A stretch of DNA of 64,000 bases from JBBCJM01 sp037190175 (GCA_037190175.1 JBBCJM010000027.1:3506-67505), one strand, 5' to 3'. Positions 1 through 9,131 are shown, counted from the first letter of the stretch. Made by a program: numbers and translations. The notes: generated by a model not told the origin, from the sequence alone.

Positions 1-752
1 TGCGGGGTGTAGTAGCTGAGCATGGTGGGCGTGGCGATCACCTCGCCCGAGGCCACCGCGTTCGAGAGGTCGCCGAAGGTCTGGTAGAAGCGGATGCGCT
101 GCTGGCCCAGCGCCTGCATGTAGTCGAGCCCCAGGTGGTCGCGCATGATGTAGTACCACTGCGCCGGCGGCGAGGTGGCCCCGGCGGCCGAGTCCGGCAT
201 CCCCAGCCGGCCCTGGAACTCGGGCTTCAGGAAGTCCTCCCACGAGGCCGGCGCCAGGTCGTCGGACACCGCGCGGGTGTTCCAGAACCAGGTGAAGGCG
301 ATGGTGCTGAGGATCGCGTAATGCGGCGTGACCAGCGAGGGGTCGATGTTGGCCGCCTCGGGCGCCACCCATTCCACCAGCTGCCCGGCCGCCGCCATGG
401 TGCGGAAGGCCGGGATGTTCGATTCCTGCACCACGTCCACCAGCACCTGGTTGTTCTCGAACTCCAGCTGGTACTTCGGCGTGACGTTGCTGCCGCCGCG
501 GTAGAGCTGGGACGGGATGCCGTATTTCTGGGTGAAGCCGTCCACCAGCGCGCGCGAGGTGGGCTCGTCCATGCCGGAATAGAACATGAGCCCGCCCTCG
601 GCCCGGGCCTGCGCGACGAGCTCGTCGAGCGTCTCCTGCGCCGCGGCGCGCCGCGGCATCGCGGGCAGCAGGCCCGCGGCGCCCACGGCTGCGGCGCCGA
701 CCATGAACCGGCGCCGTCCGAACGTGATGGGTCGTTTGCTGAAGTCGGTCAT
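1..752 (-). CDS. Tat-exported ABC transporter substrate-binding protein (iron/polyamine type), 3' end cut by window edge
   Basis: The first 250 residues of an extracellular solute-binding protein are present; the C-terminus lies outside the window. The N-terminus carries a twin-arginine signal (FGRRRFMVGAAAVG, about residues 11-24) followed by a hydrophobic stretch and an AAAQ cleavage region near residue 38. The mature part begins like family-1 (Fe3+/thiamine-type) binding proteins, with EGGLMFYSGMDEP and later a PASWEDFLKPEFQGRLGMPD block typical of the group. The gene follows hyuB by 43 bp on the same strand, so it is probably the last visible member of the hyuA-hyuB operon; permease and ATPase genes would be expected beyond the edge. 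Substrate unknown; context suggests an organic acid or cyclic amide processed by the neighbouring enzymes. The ATG at 752 is the only start that keeps the intact Tat signal. Confidence 0.85.
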   Translation of the reverse strand, partial: MTDFSKRPITFGRRRFMVGAAAVGAAGLLPAMPRRAAAQETLDELVAQARAEGGLMFYSGMDEPTSRALVDGFTQKYGIPSQLYRGGSNVTPKYQLEFENNQVLVDVVQESNIPAFRTMAAAGQLVEWVAPEAANIDPSLVTPHYAILSTIAFTWFWNTRAVSDDLAPASWEDFLKPEFQGRLGMPDSAAGATSPPAQWYYIMRDHLGLDYMQALGQQRIRFYQTFGDLSNAVASGEVIATPTMLSYYTP

Positions 753-795
753 CGTCTCATACCCCGCTGTCGGTTCTTCTTCGGATTGTTCGTCT

Positions 796-2490
796 TCAGA
801 TTGCCGTCTGCCGGTTCTGGTTCTGCTCGGCCGGTCCGTAGAACGCTTGGGCGTGCCCGGGCGTGATCAGGCCGCGGGACAGGTCGCTCTGCACCGCCGC
901 CGGGTTGCGCCGCGCGGGCGGGTAGAAGCCGCCGCCGCCCGGCGTTTCGAACACGATGGTGGCGTCGGGCTTCAGGAACAGGGTGTGGCGGTTGGCGGTG
1001 CCCAGGTTCTCGCCGTCCACCAGCACCCGGCCGGTGGCCCCGGCATGGCCCCCGTGCAGCCCCTCGACCCCGCGCGACAGCCGCCCGACCCGGATCGAGG
1101 CCACCACGGTGGTGCCGGGCTCGATCTCCTCGGGCAGCAGGCGGAAGGTGACGCGCTGGCCCAGCCCGCCGCGGAACTGGCCGGGGCCGCCGGAATCGGG
1201 CAGGAACTCGCGCCGCTCCACCACCACCGGCGCCTCGTGCTCCAGGAGCTCCGAGGGCATGTCGGCCATGTTGCCGGGGAACTTGACGCAGGAGACGCCG
1301 TCCTTGGACGCCCGCGCGCCCATGCCGCCCATGTAATGCGCCGAGCCCACGAAGACCCGCCCGTCGCGCCGCCGCCCGCGCAGCGACAGCGCCCACATCG
1401 GCACCGAGCCGGTCTCGGCCACCACCCGCTCGGGGATGGCGCCCGACAGCACCCGCAGGATCATCTCGGGCAGAAGCTGGCCCACCTGCGTGCGCTGGCG
1501 CAGCGGCGCGGGGTAGGAGGGGTTCAGGAGGTTGCGGGGCGGCACGCTGAGCGTGACCGGCCGCGCGGTGCCCAGGTTGTTGGGCAGGTCGGGGATGGTG
1601 GCCATCTTCAGCCCCAGCACCGTATAGGCGAAGGTATAGTTCAGCACGCTGTTGATCGGCTTGTTCACCTGCGGCGAACTGCCCGAGTAATCCACATGCA
1701 CCGCGCTGCCGGCGACCTTGACCCTGGCGCGGATCACCAGCGGACGGCCCTCGCGGTCGGTCTCCTCCAGTTGCAGCTCGTGTTCGTAGACCCCATCGGG
1801 GATGGTCTCGATCGCCGCGCGCATCGCCTGCTCGGTCTTGGCCACCACCGCGGTCGCCAGCGGATGCAGGTCGGGCATCGCCTGTTCCTGCATCAGCCGG
1901 CGCATCCGCTCGGCCGCCACGTGGTTGGCCGCGATCTGCGCCCGCAGGTCGCCCACCACCTGCTCGTTGTGGCGCACGTTGGTGCGGATGATCGCGAACA
2001 GTTCCTCGTTGGGCTGGCCGGCGCGGATCAGCCGGCAGGGCGGCAGTTGCAGCCCCTCCTCGTAGATGTCGCGGGAATCCTCGACCGTCACCGTGCCGCC
2101 GATATCGACGTGATGGGCGCAGCAGACCACGAAGCCGGCCAGCGCCTGCCCCTGGAAGAAGGGGGTGACGATATAGATGTCGGGGGTATGCCCGCAGCCC
2201 AGCCAGGGATCGTTGGTGATCAGCACGTCGCCCGGGTTCAGATCCTGCGTCGCCGGATCGCGCAGGAGTGCTGCCAGCAGCGGCGTCATGCAGCCCTGCT
2301 GGCCGGGCGAGCCCTCGTGCGCCTGCGCGATCATCAGCCCTTCGGCGTCGAAGATCCCCAGCGCGAAGTCGTAGTTCACCCGCACCCCGCTGGAGAACGC
2401 GGTGCGGATCAGCGTGGCCGCGGCCTCGTCGGCGATGGCGATCACCCGGTTCCACAGGATGTCGACCTGGATCGAGCTAAGCGGCGGCAT
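796..2490 (-). CDS. hyuB: Hydantoinase B/oxoprolinase family protein
   Basis: A 564-residue protein of the HyuB family, the small subunit of ATP-dependent N-methylhydantoinase/5-oxoprolinase and a relative of acetone carboxylase subunits. Family hallmarks seen are the N-terminal VDILWNRVIAIADEAA block, an AHEGSPGQQGCM segment, DVLITNDPWLGCGHTPDI (about residues 88-105), and the C-terminal glycine-rich HTLFLKPDATIVFETPGGGG end. Length is normal for the family. It overlaps hyuA by 14 bp and has a GGGAG ribosome-binding site 7 bp before its ATG, so the two subunits are co-translated. Known members hydrolyse or carboxylate small cyclic amides or ketones using ATP; the substrate here cannot be read from sequence. 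The neighbouring solute-binding protein and the shared operator at 4624 place it in the polycarboxylate-type regulon. Confidence 0.9.
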   Translation of the reverse strand: MPPLSSIQVDILWNRVIAIADEAAATLIRTAFSSGVRVNYDFALGIFDAEGLMIAQAHEGSPGQQGCMTPLLAALLRDPATQDLNPGDVLITNDPWLGCGHTPDIYIVTPFFQGQALAGFVVCCAHHVDIGGTVTVEDSRDIYEEGLQLPPCRLIRAGQPNEELFAIIRTNVRHNEQVVGDLRAQIAANHVAAERMRRLMQEQAMPDLHPLATAVVAKTEQAMRAAIETIPDGVYEHELQLEETDREGRPLVIRARVKVAGSAVHVDYSGSSPQVNKPINSVLNYTFAYTVLGLKMATIPDLPNNLGTARPVTLSVPPRNLLNPSYPAPLRQRTQVGQLLPEMILRVLSGAIPERVVAETGSVPMWALSLRGRRRDGRVFVGSAHYMGGMGARASKDGVSCVKFPGNMADMPSELLEHEAPVVVERREFLPDSGGPGQFRGGLGQRVTFRLLPEEIEPGTTVVASIRVGRLSRGVEGLHGGHAGATGRVLVDGENLGTANRHTLFLKPDATIVFETPGGGGFYPPARRNPAAVQSDLSRGLITPGHAQAFYGPAEQNQNRQTAI

Positions 2491-4555
2491 CGGCGGTCTC
2501 CCTGAAGCGGATCACGAGATTGCCCTTGGGGGCCGACACCACCTCGGCCCCCGGCCCGGCGATGAAGGTCGATCCGTCGTCCTCGATCACCGAGGCGGCG
2601 TCCGAGCGGTGGTTGCCGGCCAGGTCGGGGCGGCGGAACACCGGATAGTCGGCCCAGGCGCGGCGGTCGGGGCAGAACACCCGGCGGCTGCCATGCTGCA
2701 CCGAGGGGCCTTGCCGGGCCGGTTCCTCGCCCAGGCTGCGGCCGGGGATCTCGGCCCGCAGGCGCAGCCGCACCAGCCCCACGGCCAGGTTGCGGTAGGC
2801 ATAGCCGAAGCGCGCCTCGTAGGCGGCGAAATAGGCCTCGCGCAGCGCCTCGGCCGTCGCCGGGCCGTCCAGCGCCACCGGCAGCGCCAGTTCCTGGCCC
2901 ACGTAGCACATCTCGACGGTGCGGCGGACCGCGGGCTCGCCGGTCGCGCCGGTCTCGCGCAGCACCTGCCGGGCGGTCGCCTCCATCTCGGCGAAGGCGG
3001 CCTCGATCGCCCCCGGCTCCACCTCGGCCAGCGGCGCGCGATAGCTGCGGGCCAGGTCATAGGCGTTGGGCGCGGTCAGGAGCCCCACCGCCGAGAGGAT
3101 GCCGGGGTTCTTCGGCAGCACGATCTGCGACACGCCCAGCTTGCGGGCCAGGTTGTAGGCATGGATCGGCCCCGCGCCGCCGAAGGCCACCAGCGAGATC
3201 TGCGACGGGTCGCCGCCCCATTCGGCGATATAGGTGCGCGCCGCCCCCGCCATGTTCTCGCAGACGATCTCGTGGATGCCCCAGGCGGCCTCGTCGACCG
3301 AGATGCCCAGGGGGCCGGCGATGTGCGTCTCGATCCCCGCGCGGGCGGCTTCCACGTCCAGGCTCATCCCCCCGCCCAGGAAATAGCCGGGGTCGAGATA
3401 GCCCAGCACCAGCGCCGCATCGGTCACCGTGGGCTCGGTCCCGCCGCGGCCATAGCAGATCGGCCCCGGCATGGCGCCCGCGCTGCGCGGGCCGATCTGC
3501 AGCGAGCCGGTCTCGTTCAGGAAGGCGATGCTGCCGCCGCCGGCGCCGATCTCGAGGATCTCGACCGAGGGCACGTTGACCGGCAGCCCGGTGCCCTTGC
3601 GGAAGCGGTAGGCGCGGCCGACCTCCAGTTCCGAGGTGATGGGGATGTGCCCGCCCTGCACGATGGTGATCTTGGCCGTGGTCCCGCCCATGTCGAAGAT
3701 CAGCACCGAGCCGATGCCCAGTTCGTTGCGCACGTATTCGCCGGCCATCACCCCGGCCGCGGCGCCGGATTCGATCATCCGGGCGGGGAAGGTCTTGGCG
3801 GTCTCGGGCGCGGCCAGCCCGCCGCCCGACAGCATCAACTGCATCGGCTGGTGGAAGCCGCGGGCGTCCATCCCGTCGCGCAGCCGGGTCAGGTAGCGGT
3901 CCATCACCGGCTGGACATAGGCGTTGACCACGGTGGAGGAGGTGCGTTCGTACTCGCCCGCCTCGGGCAGCACCTCGGAGGACAGCGAGACATAGGCCCC
4001 CGGCGCCACCTCGCGGATCAGCCCGGCCAGCGCCTGTTCGTGGTCCTTGTTGGCGTAGGAATGCAGCAGCGTCACGGCAAAGGACTGCACGCCCTCGGCC
4101 ACCAGCCCCTCGACGGTCTCGCGCGCCGCTTCCACATCGAGTTCGGTCAGGATGCGGCCGTCGCTCCAGATCCGTTCGGCGATCTCGGCCCGGCGCTCGC
4201 GCGGGACCAGCGGCTCGGGCGGGTCGCCGAAGATGTCGGCCACGTCGGCCCGGCGCGAGCGGCGCATTTCCAGCACGTCGCGGAAGCCCTGGGTCGCCAG
4301 CACCGCGGTGGGCGCGCCGCGGCGTTCCAGCACCGCGTTGATGGCCAGCGTGGTGGCGTGCAGGAGCTGCCCCAGCTCCTCCCGCACCCGCGGGTCGCGC
4401 TCGGCGATGCCATGCAATCCTTCCAGCACCGCGCGCGAGGGATCGTCGGGGGTGCTGAGCACCTTGAGCGGGTGGAGCGCGCCGGTCGCCTCGTCCAGGA
4501 GCGCGAAGTCCGTGAAGGTTCCCCCGATGTCGCAACCCAACCGAAACCGATTCAT
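2477..4555 (-). CDS. hyuA: Hydantoinase A/oxoprolinase family protein (ATP-binding subunit)
   Basis: A 692-residue HyuA-family subunit. The N-terminal DIGGTFTD motif (residues 9-16) is the ASKHA-type ATP-binding phosphate loop; further family blocks are EGLVAEGVQSFAVTLLHSY, a second nucleotide motif in VLIFDMGGTTAKI (about residues 284-296) and VAFGGAGPIHAY (about residues 452-463). With HyuB it should form an ATP-dependent amidohydrolase or carboxylase in the cytoplasm. It is the first gene of the operon hyuA-hyuB-SBP. A GGGGAG ribosome-binding site sits 8 bp before the ATG, and a promoter with an overlapping palindromic operator lies 48-80 bp upstream, so expression is probably controlled by the GntR protein encoded at 9347. 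Separation of HyuA from 5-oxoprolinase or acetophenone/acetone carboxylase subunits is not possible by eye. Confidence 0.9.
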   Translation of the reverse strand: MNRFRLGCDIGGTFTDFALLDEATGALHPLKVLSTPDDPSRAVLEGLHGIAERDPRVREELGQLLHATTLAINAVLERRGAPTAVLATQGFRDVLEMRRSRRADVADIFGDPPEPLVPRERRAEIAERIWSDGRILTELDVEAARETVEGLVAEGVQSFAVTLLHSYANKDHEQALAGLIREVAPGAYVSLSSEVLPEAGEYERTSSTVVNAYVQPVMDRYLTRLRDGMDARGFHQPMQLMLSGGGLAAPETAKTFPARMIESGAAAGVMAGEYVRNELGIGSVLIFDMGGTTAKITIVQGGHIPITSELEVGRAYRFRKGTGLPVNVPSVEILEIGAGGGSIAFLNETGSLQIGPRSAGAMPGPICYGRGGTEPTVTDAALVLGYLDPGYFLGGGMSLDVEAARAGIETHIAGPLGISVDEAAWGIHEIVCENMAGAARTYIAEWGGDPSQISLVAFGGAGPIHAYNLARKLGVSQIVLPKNPGILSAVGLLTAPNAYDLARSYRAPLAEVEPGAIEAAFAEMEATARQVLRETGATGEPAVRRTVEMCYVGQELALPVALDGPATAEALREAYFAAYEARFGYAYRNLAVGLVRLRLRAEIPGRSLGEEPARQGPSVQHGSRRVFCPDRRAWADYPVFRRPDLAGNHRSDAASVIEDDGSTFIAGPGAEVVSAPKGNLVIRFRETADAAA

Positions 4556-4575
4556 CCGGCGCTCCCCAGTCCGTC

Positions 4576-4595
4576 GCCCGCTGCGAGAAGCGGGC
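4576..4595 (-). other. 5'-UTR hairpin of the hyuA transcript
   Basis: Perfect 7-bp inverted repeat GCCCGCT / AGCGGGC with a 6-nt loop. From the predicted -10 box at 4603-4608 the transcript should begin near 4596, so the hairpin would form the extreme 5' end of the hyuA mRNA, a position that commonly stabilises transcripts. The hairpin is seen; the function is inferred. Confidence 0.4.
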
Positions 4596-4602
4596 CGAGT
4601 CG

Positions 4603-4631
4603 AGACTAGGACGGACGGATCAAAGTGTCTA
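4603..4631 (-). promoter_or_regulatory. Predicted sigma70-type promoter of hyuA
   Basis: Reading the minus strand, TAGACA (4631-4626; 5 of 6 matches to TTGACA) is followed after exactly 17 bp by TAGTCT (4608-4603; 3 of 6 to TATAAT). The -35 box lies inside the palindromic operator at 4624-4635, so a bound repressor would block RNA polymerase. It is the best promoter candidate in the 285-bp gap upstream of hyuA. Confidence 0.5.
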
Positions 4632-4635
4632 CACT
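4624..4635. promoter_or_regulatory. Predicted GntR-family operator 1 (AGTGTCTACACT)
   Basis: Twelve-base near-palindrome with the TGT-NN-ACA core usual for GntR-type regulators. It overlaps the -35 box of the hyuA promoter. Three sister sites at 4750, 9200 and 9336 share the consensus AGTGTCAACACT, all in the two control regions of this gene block. Confidence 0.6.
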
Positions 4636-4749
4636 ATTTAGGGCCATCTGCCAAAAAGATGCCCGTCGCCGGCCGGAAGAGCCGCATCGCAGCAATAATG
4701 GCGGGATTTTCCAGCCTGATCGGCCCCCGGCCGGCGGTGGATGGCTGTG

Positions 4750-4761
4750 CATGTCAACACT
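4750..4761. promoter_or_regulatory. Predicted GntR-family operator 2 (CATGTCAACACT)
   Basis: Second copy of the TGT-NN-ACA palindrome, 126 bp from operator 1, close to twelve helical turns, so both would lie on the same face of the DNA. It lies in the 285-bp gap between the first MmgE/PrpD gene (ending at 4841) and hyuA (starting at 4555). A weaker look-alike (TGTTGGCA, about 4782-4789) follows. Confidence 0.5.
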
Positions 4762-4840
4762 TCTGCGGCAGGAATAATGTCGTGTTGGCAATGTCTTGCT
4801 TTGACACGATCGCGGCCGCGGGCCGGAAAAGCCGGGATAT

Positions 4841-6214
4841 CTATGGATCGCCCGGGAATGGCCCGTCCAGCCGGGGTTCGGCAGCCACTCCCGCCAGCCG
4901 GTCGAACAGGGCCGCGGCGCGCTGCGGCCCCAGTGCGGCGGCAAGTCGCAGGAATCGGGACCTGAGGGCAGCCCGGTCCAGCGGCCGCTCCGGGCAGCCC
5001 AGGAAGTCCTCGCGCGTGCCCTCGAAAACCCGCCCGTCCGCCAGCACCACCGCCATCCCGGCCCCCCAGCCGCCGCCCTCGCGCCGGGTCAGCTGGATCC
5101 GCTGCGCAAGATCGCGCACCTCGGCCCGCCGCCAGGTCTCGCCGGCAAACAGCGCCGGATCGTCGGGGTCGCCGAAGGCCGAGATCGCCAGCGCGAAGGG
5201 CACGGAATACTGCGCCAGCGAGATGTCGGCCGGCGCGGTGCCCGCGTGATGCGACAGCACCTTGTCGCCCACCGCCAGCCGGATCCGCGCGATCTGGCCG
5301 GGGCCGAACCCGTGCCGGTCCATCATCTCGCGCAGCAGCTCGATCGGCGCCTGGGCGGTGACATGCGCGGCATAGCGTTTCAGGCACAGCCGGCGGATCG
5401 CATGGGGCTCCTCGCCCAGCCCGCGGGTCAGCAGGTCCGGCTCCGCCCCGTCGCAGAAGGCGTCCAGCACCCCGAACCGGCCGTCCAGCGCGGTGTCGGG
5501 CGCCTCGTATCCCGCCCGCGCCAGCCGCGCGGCCAGCACCCCGCCTTCCGCCGCTCGGCCCAGATGCAGCCGCTTGACCATCCCGCCGTGGCCGGCGGCG
5601 GAAAAGGCCAGGAGGCCCCCGGCGAAGGAGGCGGCAAGCCCCATCGTCGCGACCATCTGACCTTCATCCGCCCCCATCAGCAGGGCGGCGGCGACCCCGG
5701 CGCCCAGCGGGCCGGTGATCCCGGGGGCGTGGAAGCCGCGGCTCTCGAAGCGGTGGTGGCTGGCCAGGCCCAGGCGGAAGCTGACCTCGCAGCCGGCCAC
5801 GATGGCGCGGATCAGGTCGCGGCCGCTGGCCCCCACCGCCTGCGCCACGGCCAGCGCGGGCAGGGCCACGGTGGCGCCGGGATGCACGCCGATGCCGGGC
5901 TTGCGCAGGCTGTCCAGTTCGAAGGCATGGCACCAGGCGCCCAGCACCAGCGCCGCCGCGGTGGGCTCCAGCCCCTCTGCCGGGAAGCCCGGGAACCGGC
6001 AGGGGCCGCCGCCCGTGCCCACCGTTTCGGCCAGCAGCCGCGACCAGGGCAGGGCGCTGCCGAAGATCGCGCAGGCCACGGCGTCGATCAGGCAGGTCTC
6101 GGCGGCCGCCACCGTCCCGGCCGGCAGGTCGGCGAAATCCAGCGCGCAGGCATGGGCGGCCAGCCTGCGCGCCGCGGGCACCGCCCCGGCGGCCGGAGGC
6201 GGATGCGCCCTCAC
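4841..6214 (-). CDS. MmgE/PrpD family protein (first of three paralogs)
   Basis: A 457-residue MmgE/PrpD-fold protein, the family that includes 2-methylcitrate dehydratase, cis-aconitate decarboxylase and iminodisuccinate epimerase. Family blocks seen are FELDSLRKPGIGVHPGATVALPALAVAQA, AGHGGMVKRLHLGRAAEGG (placing the usual His/Lys residues) and a C-terminal DKVLSHHAGTAP region. The start is the GTG at 6214, which overlaps the stop codon of the flavoprotein gene upstream (GTGA junction); the first in-frame ATG is far inside the fold. It is the last gene of the operon MmgE/PrpD-2, flavoprotein, MmgE/PrpD-1. The reaction is unknown; a dehydratase, isomerase or decarboxylase acting on a carboxylic acid is likely. 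It is clearly a different branch from the paralogs at 7725 and 10968, so simple duplication is unlikely. Confidence 0.85.
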   Translation of the reverse strand: MRAHPPPAAGAVPAARRLAAHACALDFADLPAGTVAAAETCLIDAVACAIFGSALPWSRLLAETVGTGGGPCRFPGFPAEGLEPTAAALVLGAWCHAFELDSLRKPGIGVHPGATVALPALAVAQAVGASGRDLIRAIVAGCEVSFRLGLASHHRFESRGFHAPGITGPLGAGVAAALLMGADEGQMVATMGLAASFAGGLLAFSAAGHGGMVKRLHLGRAAEGGVLAARLARAGYEAPDTALDGRFGVLDAFCDGAEPDLLTRGLGEEPHAIRRLCLKRYAAHVTAQAPIELLREMMDRHGFGPGQIARIRLAVGDKVLSHHAGTAPADISLAQYSVPFALAISAFGDPDDPALFAGETWRRAEVRDLAQRIQLTRREGGGWGAGMAVVLADGRVFEGTREDFLGCPERPLDRAALRSRFLRLAAALGPQRAAALFDRLAGVAAEPRLDGPFPGDP

Positions 6215-7728
6215 CCCGCCGGCGCCGGCTGGGCGGCGAAGGCGGCGGCCGCGCGGCCGGCGGCCCGGCCGAAGGTGGCCCCCGACATCAGCCCGGTGCC
6301 GCTGGCATAGTTGCCGTAGAACAGCCCGCCCACCATCTCGCCCGCGGCATAGAGCCCGGGGATCACCCCGCCCCAGGCGGATTCCACCGCCGCCTCGGTG
6401 GTGACCTTGACGCCCCCGAAGGTGAAGGTGACGCCGGTGGTCACGTGATAGGCGTGGAAGGGCGGCGTATCCAGCGGGTTGGCCCAGTTGGTCTTGTCGA
6501 TCGCCAGCCCCTCGGTGCGCCTTCCGTCCAGCACGTTGGGATCGAAGGGAATGTCGGTGCGGCAGGCGGCGTTGAAGGCGCGCACGGTGGCCAGGAACCG
6601 CGCGGGGTCCACCCCCTCCAGCTTGCCGGCCAGGTCCTCCAGCGTGCCGGCCTCCACCTTCGCGGCAAAGCGGGTGCGGTATTCGCTGCGCAACAGGTGC
6701 GAGACCTTGGCGTCGAACACCTGCCAGGCGAACATCCCGGGCTGCTTCAGGATCTCGCCGCCGTAGCGGGCATAGGTGTGGCTGTGGAAATTGGCGCCCT
6801 CGTCCACATACCGCTCGCCGCGGGCGTTGACGATGATCCCGAAGGGATAGTTGTGCTTCTGGAACTGGTCGCCCACGCTCAGGTCGCCATAGGGCGGGGC
6901 GTTCACGTCCCAGGCCACCGAATGGCAGCCCGACCAGTTGCCGTGCGGCAGCGCGCCCGCCTCCAGCGCCATCTTCAGCCCCGCGCCCATGTTGAAACGG
7001 GTGCCGCGCACCCGCGCCGCGTCCCATCCCGGGCCCAGATAGCGCGCGCGCATCTCGGCGCTCGACTCGAAGCCGCCGCAGGCCAGCACCACCGCGCCCG
7101 CCCGGAACTCCACCCGCCGGCCGCGGTGCAGGGCGGTCACCCCCGCCACCCGGGCGCCGTCGCGGATCAGCCCGTCCACCGGGCAGCCGTAGAGGATGGA
7201 GATCCCCGCCCGCCCGGCCGCGGCATAGAGCGCCGGCATCATCTCGGCCCCGCCGCCCGAGATGTGCAGCGCCAGCCCGCCCCAGAACTTGAACTTGCCG
7301 TCCACCTTGTAGGCCTGCCGGCCCAGGCCGGGATGCAGCTTCACCCCCTGCCGGGCCACCCATTTCGCGGTCTCGAAGCTGTTGTTGACCAGGAACTCGC
7401 ACAGATCCGGGTCGGTGCGGTATTCGGTCAGCTCGTACATGTCCTGCAGGAACTGCTCGCGGGTATAGGTGCCGTAGTCGACATCCATCCGCTCGGTCTC
7501 GGTCATCGCGGGGCAGATCTGCAGCAGGTCCTCGACCCCGTTGTAGGCAAAGCGGAAGGCCCCGCCGGTGAACCAGGAATTGCCGCCGCGCTCCTCCTCC
7601 GGCGCGGCCTCCAGCACCAGCACCCGGGCGCCGTTCTCGCGGGCCGAGAGCGCGGCGCACATCGCCGCGTTGCCGGCGCCCACCACGATCACGTCGGGGC
7701 GGTCCGTGTCGGGGGTCATGTCCATCAT
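6211..7728 (-). CDS. FAD-dependent dehydrogenase, tricarballylate dehydrogenase (TcuA)/fumarate reductase-like
   Basis: A 505-residue flavoprotein of the fumarate reductase/succinate dehydrogenase flavoprotein superfamily. The FAD-binding motif VVGAGNAAMCAALSA is at about residues 13-27, followed by EERGGNSWFTGGAFRFAYNG, the block that characterises TcuA, which oxidises tricarballylate to cis-aconitate. The C-terminal LYAAGEMVGGLFYGNYASGTGL segment completes the FAD site. Only the soluble flavin subunit is visible; no TcuB-like electron-transfer partner is in the window. The ATG at 7728 overlaps the stop codon of the preceding gene (ATGA) and has an AAGGA site 7 bp upstream; a second ATG follows at once. 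In context it should introduce or remove a double bond in a polycarboxylate that the MmgE/PrpD neighbours then hydrate, isomerise or decarboxylate. That role is inference. Confidence 0.82.
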   Translation of the reverse strand: MMDMTPDTDRPDVIVVGAGNAAMCAALSARENGARVLVLEAAPEEERGGNSWFTGGAFRFAYNGVEDLLQICPAMTETERMDVDYGTYTREQFLQDMYELTEYRTDPDLCEFLVNNSFETAKWVARQGVKLHPGLGRQAYKVDGKFKFWGGLALHISGGGAEMMPALYAAAGRAGISILYGCPVDGLIRDGARVAGVTALHRGRRVEFRAGAVVLACGGFESSAEMRARYLGPGWDAARVRGTRFNMGAGLKMALEAGALPHGNWSGCHSVAWDVNAPPYGDLSVGDQFQKHNYPFGIIVNARGERYVDEGANFHSHTYARYGGEILKQPGMFAWQVFDAKVSHLLRSEYRTRFAAKVEAGTLEDLAGKLEGVDPARFLATVRAFNAACRTDIPFDPNVLDGRRTEGLAIDKTNWANPLDTPPFHAYHVTTGVTFTFGGVKVTTEAAVESAWGGVIPGLYAAGEMVGGLFYGNYASGTGLMSGATFGRAAGRAAAAFAAQPAPAG

Positions 7729-9131
7729 GCCGGTTCCTTGTCCTTCGCGTCTTCGGAGGGCGTGCGGGTGCGCGCGAGGATGCCGCGGGTGAGGTGGCGC
7801 ACGTCCGCCGCGGCGTCGATGCGCAGAAGCTCGGCCATCAGCCATTCGGCCCCCTCCCGCCCCAGCGCGCCCCCGGCGCAATCGAGGAACTTCGCCTCCA
7901 GCGCGCCCGGGGGCAGAGGATGCGCCCGGTCGCGCCCCAGCGGGCGGTCGATGTGCTGGCGCAGCACCCGGCCCGAGGTCAGCACCACCTCCACATCCGC
8001 ATAGAAATGCTCGTCGGTCTCCATCACCGCCTGCGGATCGGCCTCGGACCGGATGTGGGCCATGATCGCCCGCGTCTCGGGGTCCTGCACCGCGGCGTCG
8101 CTGAAATGCTCGATGCTGACCACGCCGTGCCGCAGCGCGCGGGCCAGCGCGTATTGCACGCTGAACTTGCCCTCCAGCCCCGACCGGGGATCGGGCCGGT
8201 TGGTGTGGCGGAACCGGCGCGGATGGGTGAAGGAGCGCACGGCGGCCACGGTGTCGGGGGTGAGCCCATGGGCCTCGCGCAGGGCGAGCAGGGCGTCGAC
8301 CGCCGGATGGGTGCTGGCGCAGCAGGGGTGCCGCTTCACCCCGATGCCGGGGTCGACCAGATCGCAGGGCGCCATCCATTCGTCGAGGATCCGCTCCGGC
8401 GCCACGTTCGCCACCCCGTCATAGACGGCGAAGAAACCCTGCGGATGCTCCAGCGCCGCCGCGCTGCCGCCCATCCCCTCGCGCGCCAGCAGCGCGGCCA
8501 GCAGGCCGTTGCGCGCGGTCTGGCCCACGTGGAAGGGCTTGATCGGGGTGCCGAAGTTGGCCTTGATCCCCGAGGCCATCGAGGCTGCGGTGGCCAGCGC
8601 CATGGCGATCCGCGGCGCGTCGAGCCCCAGCAGCCGGGCGCAGGCCGCGGCCGCGCCGAAGGTGCCGAGCGTGGCGGTCGGGTGCCAGCCGATGTCGTAG
8701 TGGTGGAAGTTGACCGCGCGGCCGAGCTTGGTCTCCACCTCCACCCCCACGACATAGGCGGCCAGCATCTGCTCCCCGCCCGCCCCCTGCGCCTCGGCGC
8801 AGGCCCAGAGCGCGGGCAGCACGGGGACCGAGGGGTGGCCGCCCATGGTGTTGGAGCAGTCGTCGAGGTCGAGCGCGTGCGAGGCCACCCCGTTCAGCAG
8901 CGCCGCGTTCAGCGGGTCGGCGGTCTGCCTGGTGCCGAAGACCAGCGCCGGGCCGGGGGCGATGGCGCCGGCCAGCGCCCGCGCGGTCATCCGGGCGCTG
9001 TCGGTGGCCGCGCCGGCCAGCGTCACCCCGGCGGTGTCCAGCACCGCCTCGCGCGCGGTGCGGACCGCCTCGTCGGGGCATTGCGCCAGGTCGAACGCAA
9101 AGACCTTTTCGGAAAGCCGTTCCAGCAGCAT
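7725..9131 (-). CDS. MmgE/PrpD family protein (second of three paralogs)
   Basis: A 468-residue MmgE/PrpD protein. Characteristic blocks are GVASHALDLDDCSNTMGGHPSVPVLPAL in the N-terminal half, GIKANFGTPIKPFHVGQTARNG (about residues 195-216, with the Lys/His residues usual in the active-site region) and HPCCASTHPAVDALL. It is the first gene of a three-gene minus-strand operon and is transcribed divergently from the GntR regulator; the 215-bp spacer holds two copies of the putative operator. The start ATG at 9131 is chosen because homology begins there; the open frame runs further upstream through the control region without family resemblance. The protein probably acts on an unsaturated or hydroxylated carboxylic acid; exact chemistry is unknown. 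Confidence 0.87.
   Translation of the reverse strand: MLLERLSEKVFAFDLAQCPDEAVRTAREAVLDTAGVTLAGAATDSARMTARALAGAIAPGPALVFGTRQTADPLNAALLNGVASHALDLDDCSNTMGGHPSVPVLPALWACAEAQGAGGEQMLAAYVVGVEVETKLGRAVNFHHYDIGWHPTATLGTFGAAAACARLLGLDAPRIAMALATAASMASGIKANFGTPIKPFHVGQTARNGLLAALLAREGMGGSAAALEHPQGFFAVYDGVANVAPERILDEWMAPCDLVDPGIGVKRHPCCASTHPAVDALLALREAHGLTPDTVAAVRSFTHPRRFRHTNRPDPRSGLEGKFSVQYALARALRHGVVSIEHFSDAAVQDPETRAIMAHIRSEADPQAVMETDEHFYADVEVVLTSGRVLRQHIDRPLGRDRAHPLPPGALEAKFLDCAGGALGREGAEWLMAELLRIDAAADVRHLTRGILARTRTPSEDAKDKEPA

Noticed and set aside
586..2505. Long plus-strand open frames opposite the hydantoinase genes (and similar 300-1000-codon frames elsewhere, e.g. 9489-12563 minus, 23767-28182 minus)
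   Set aside because: They are antisense or out-of-frame shadows produced by the high GC content; their translations are His/Arg/Gly/Pro-rich without family features, while the opposite frames encode clear enzymes.
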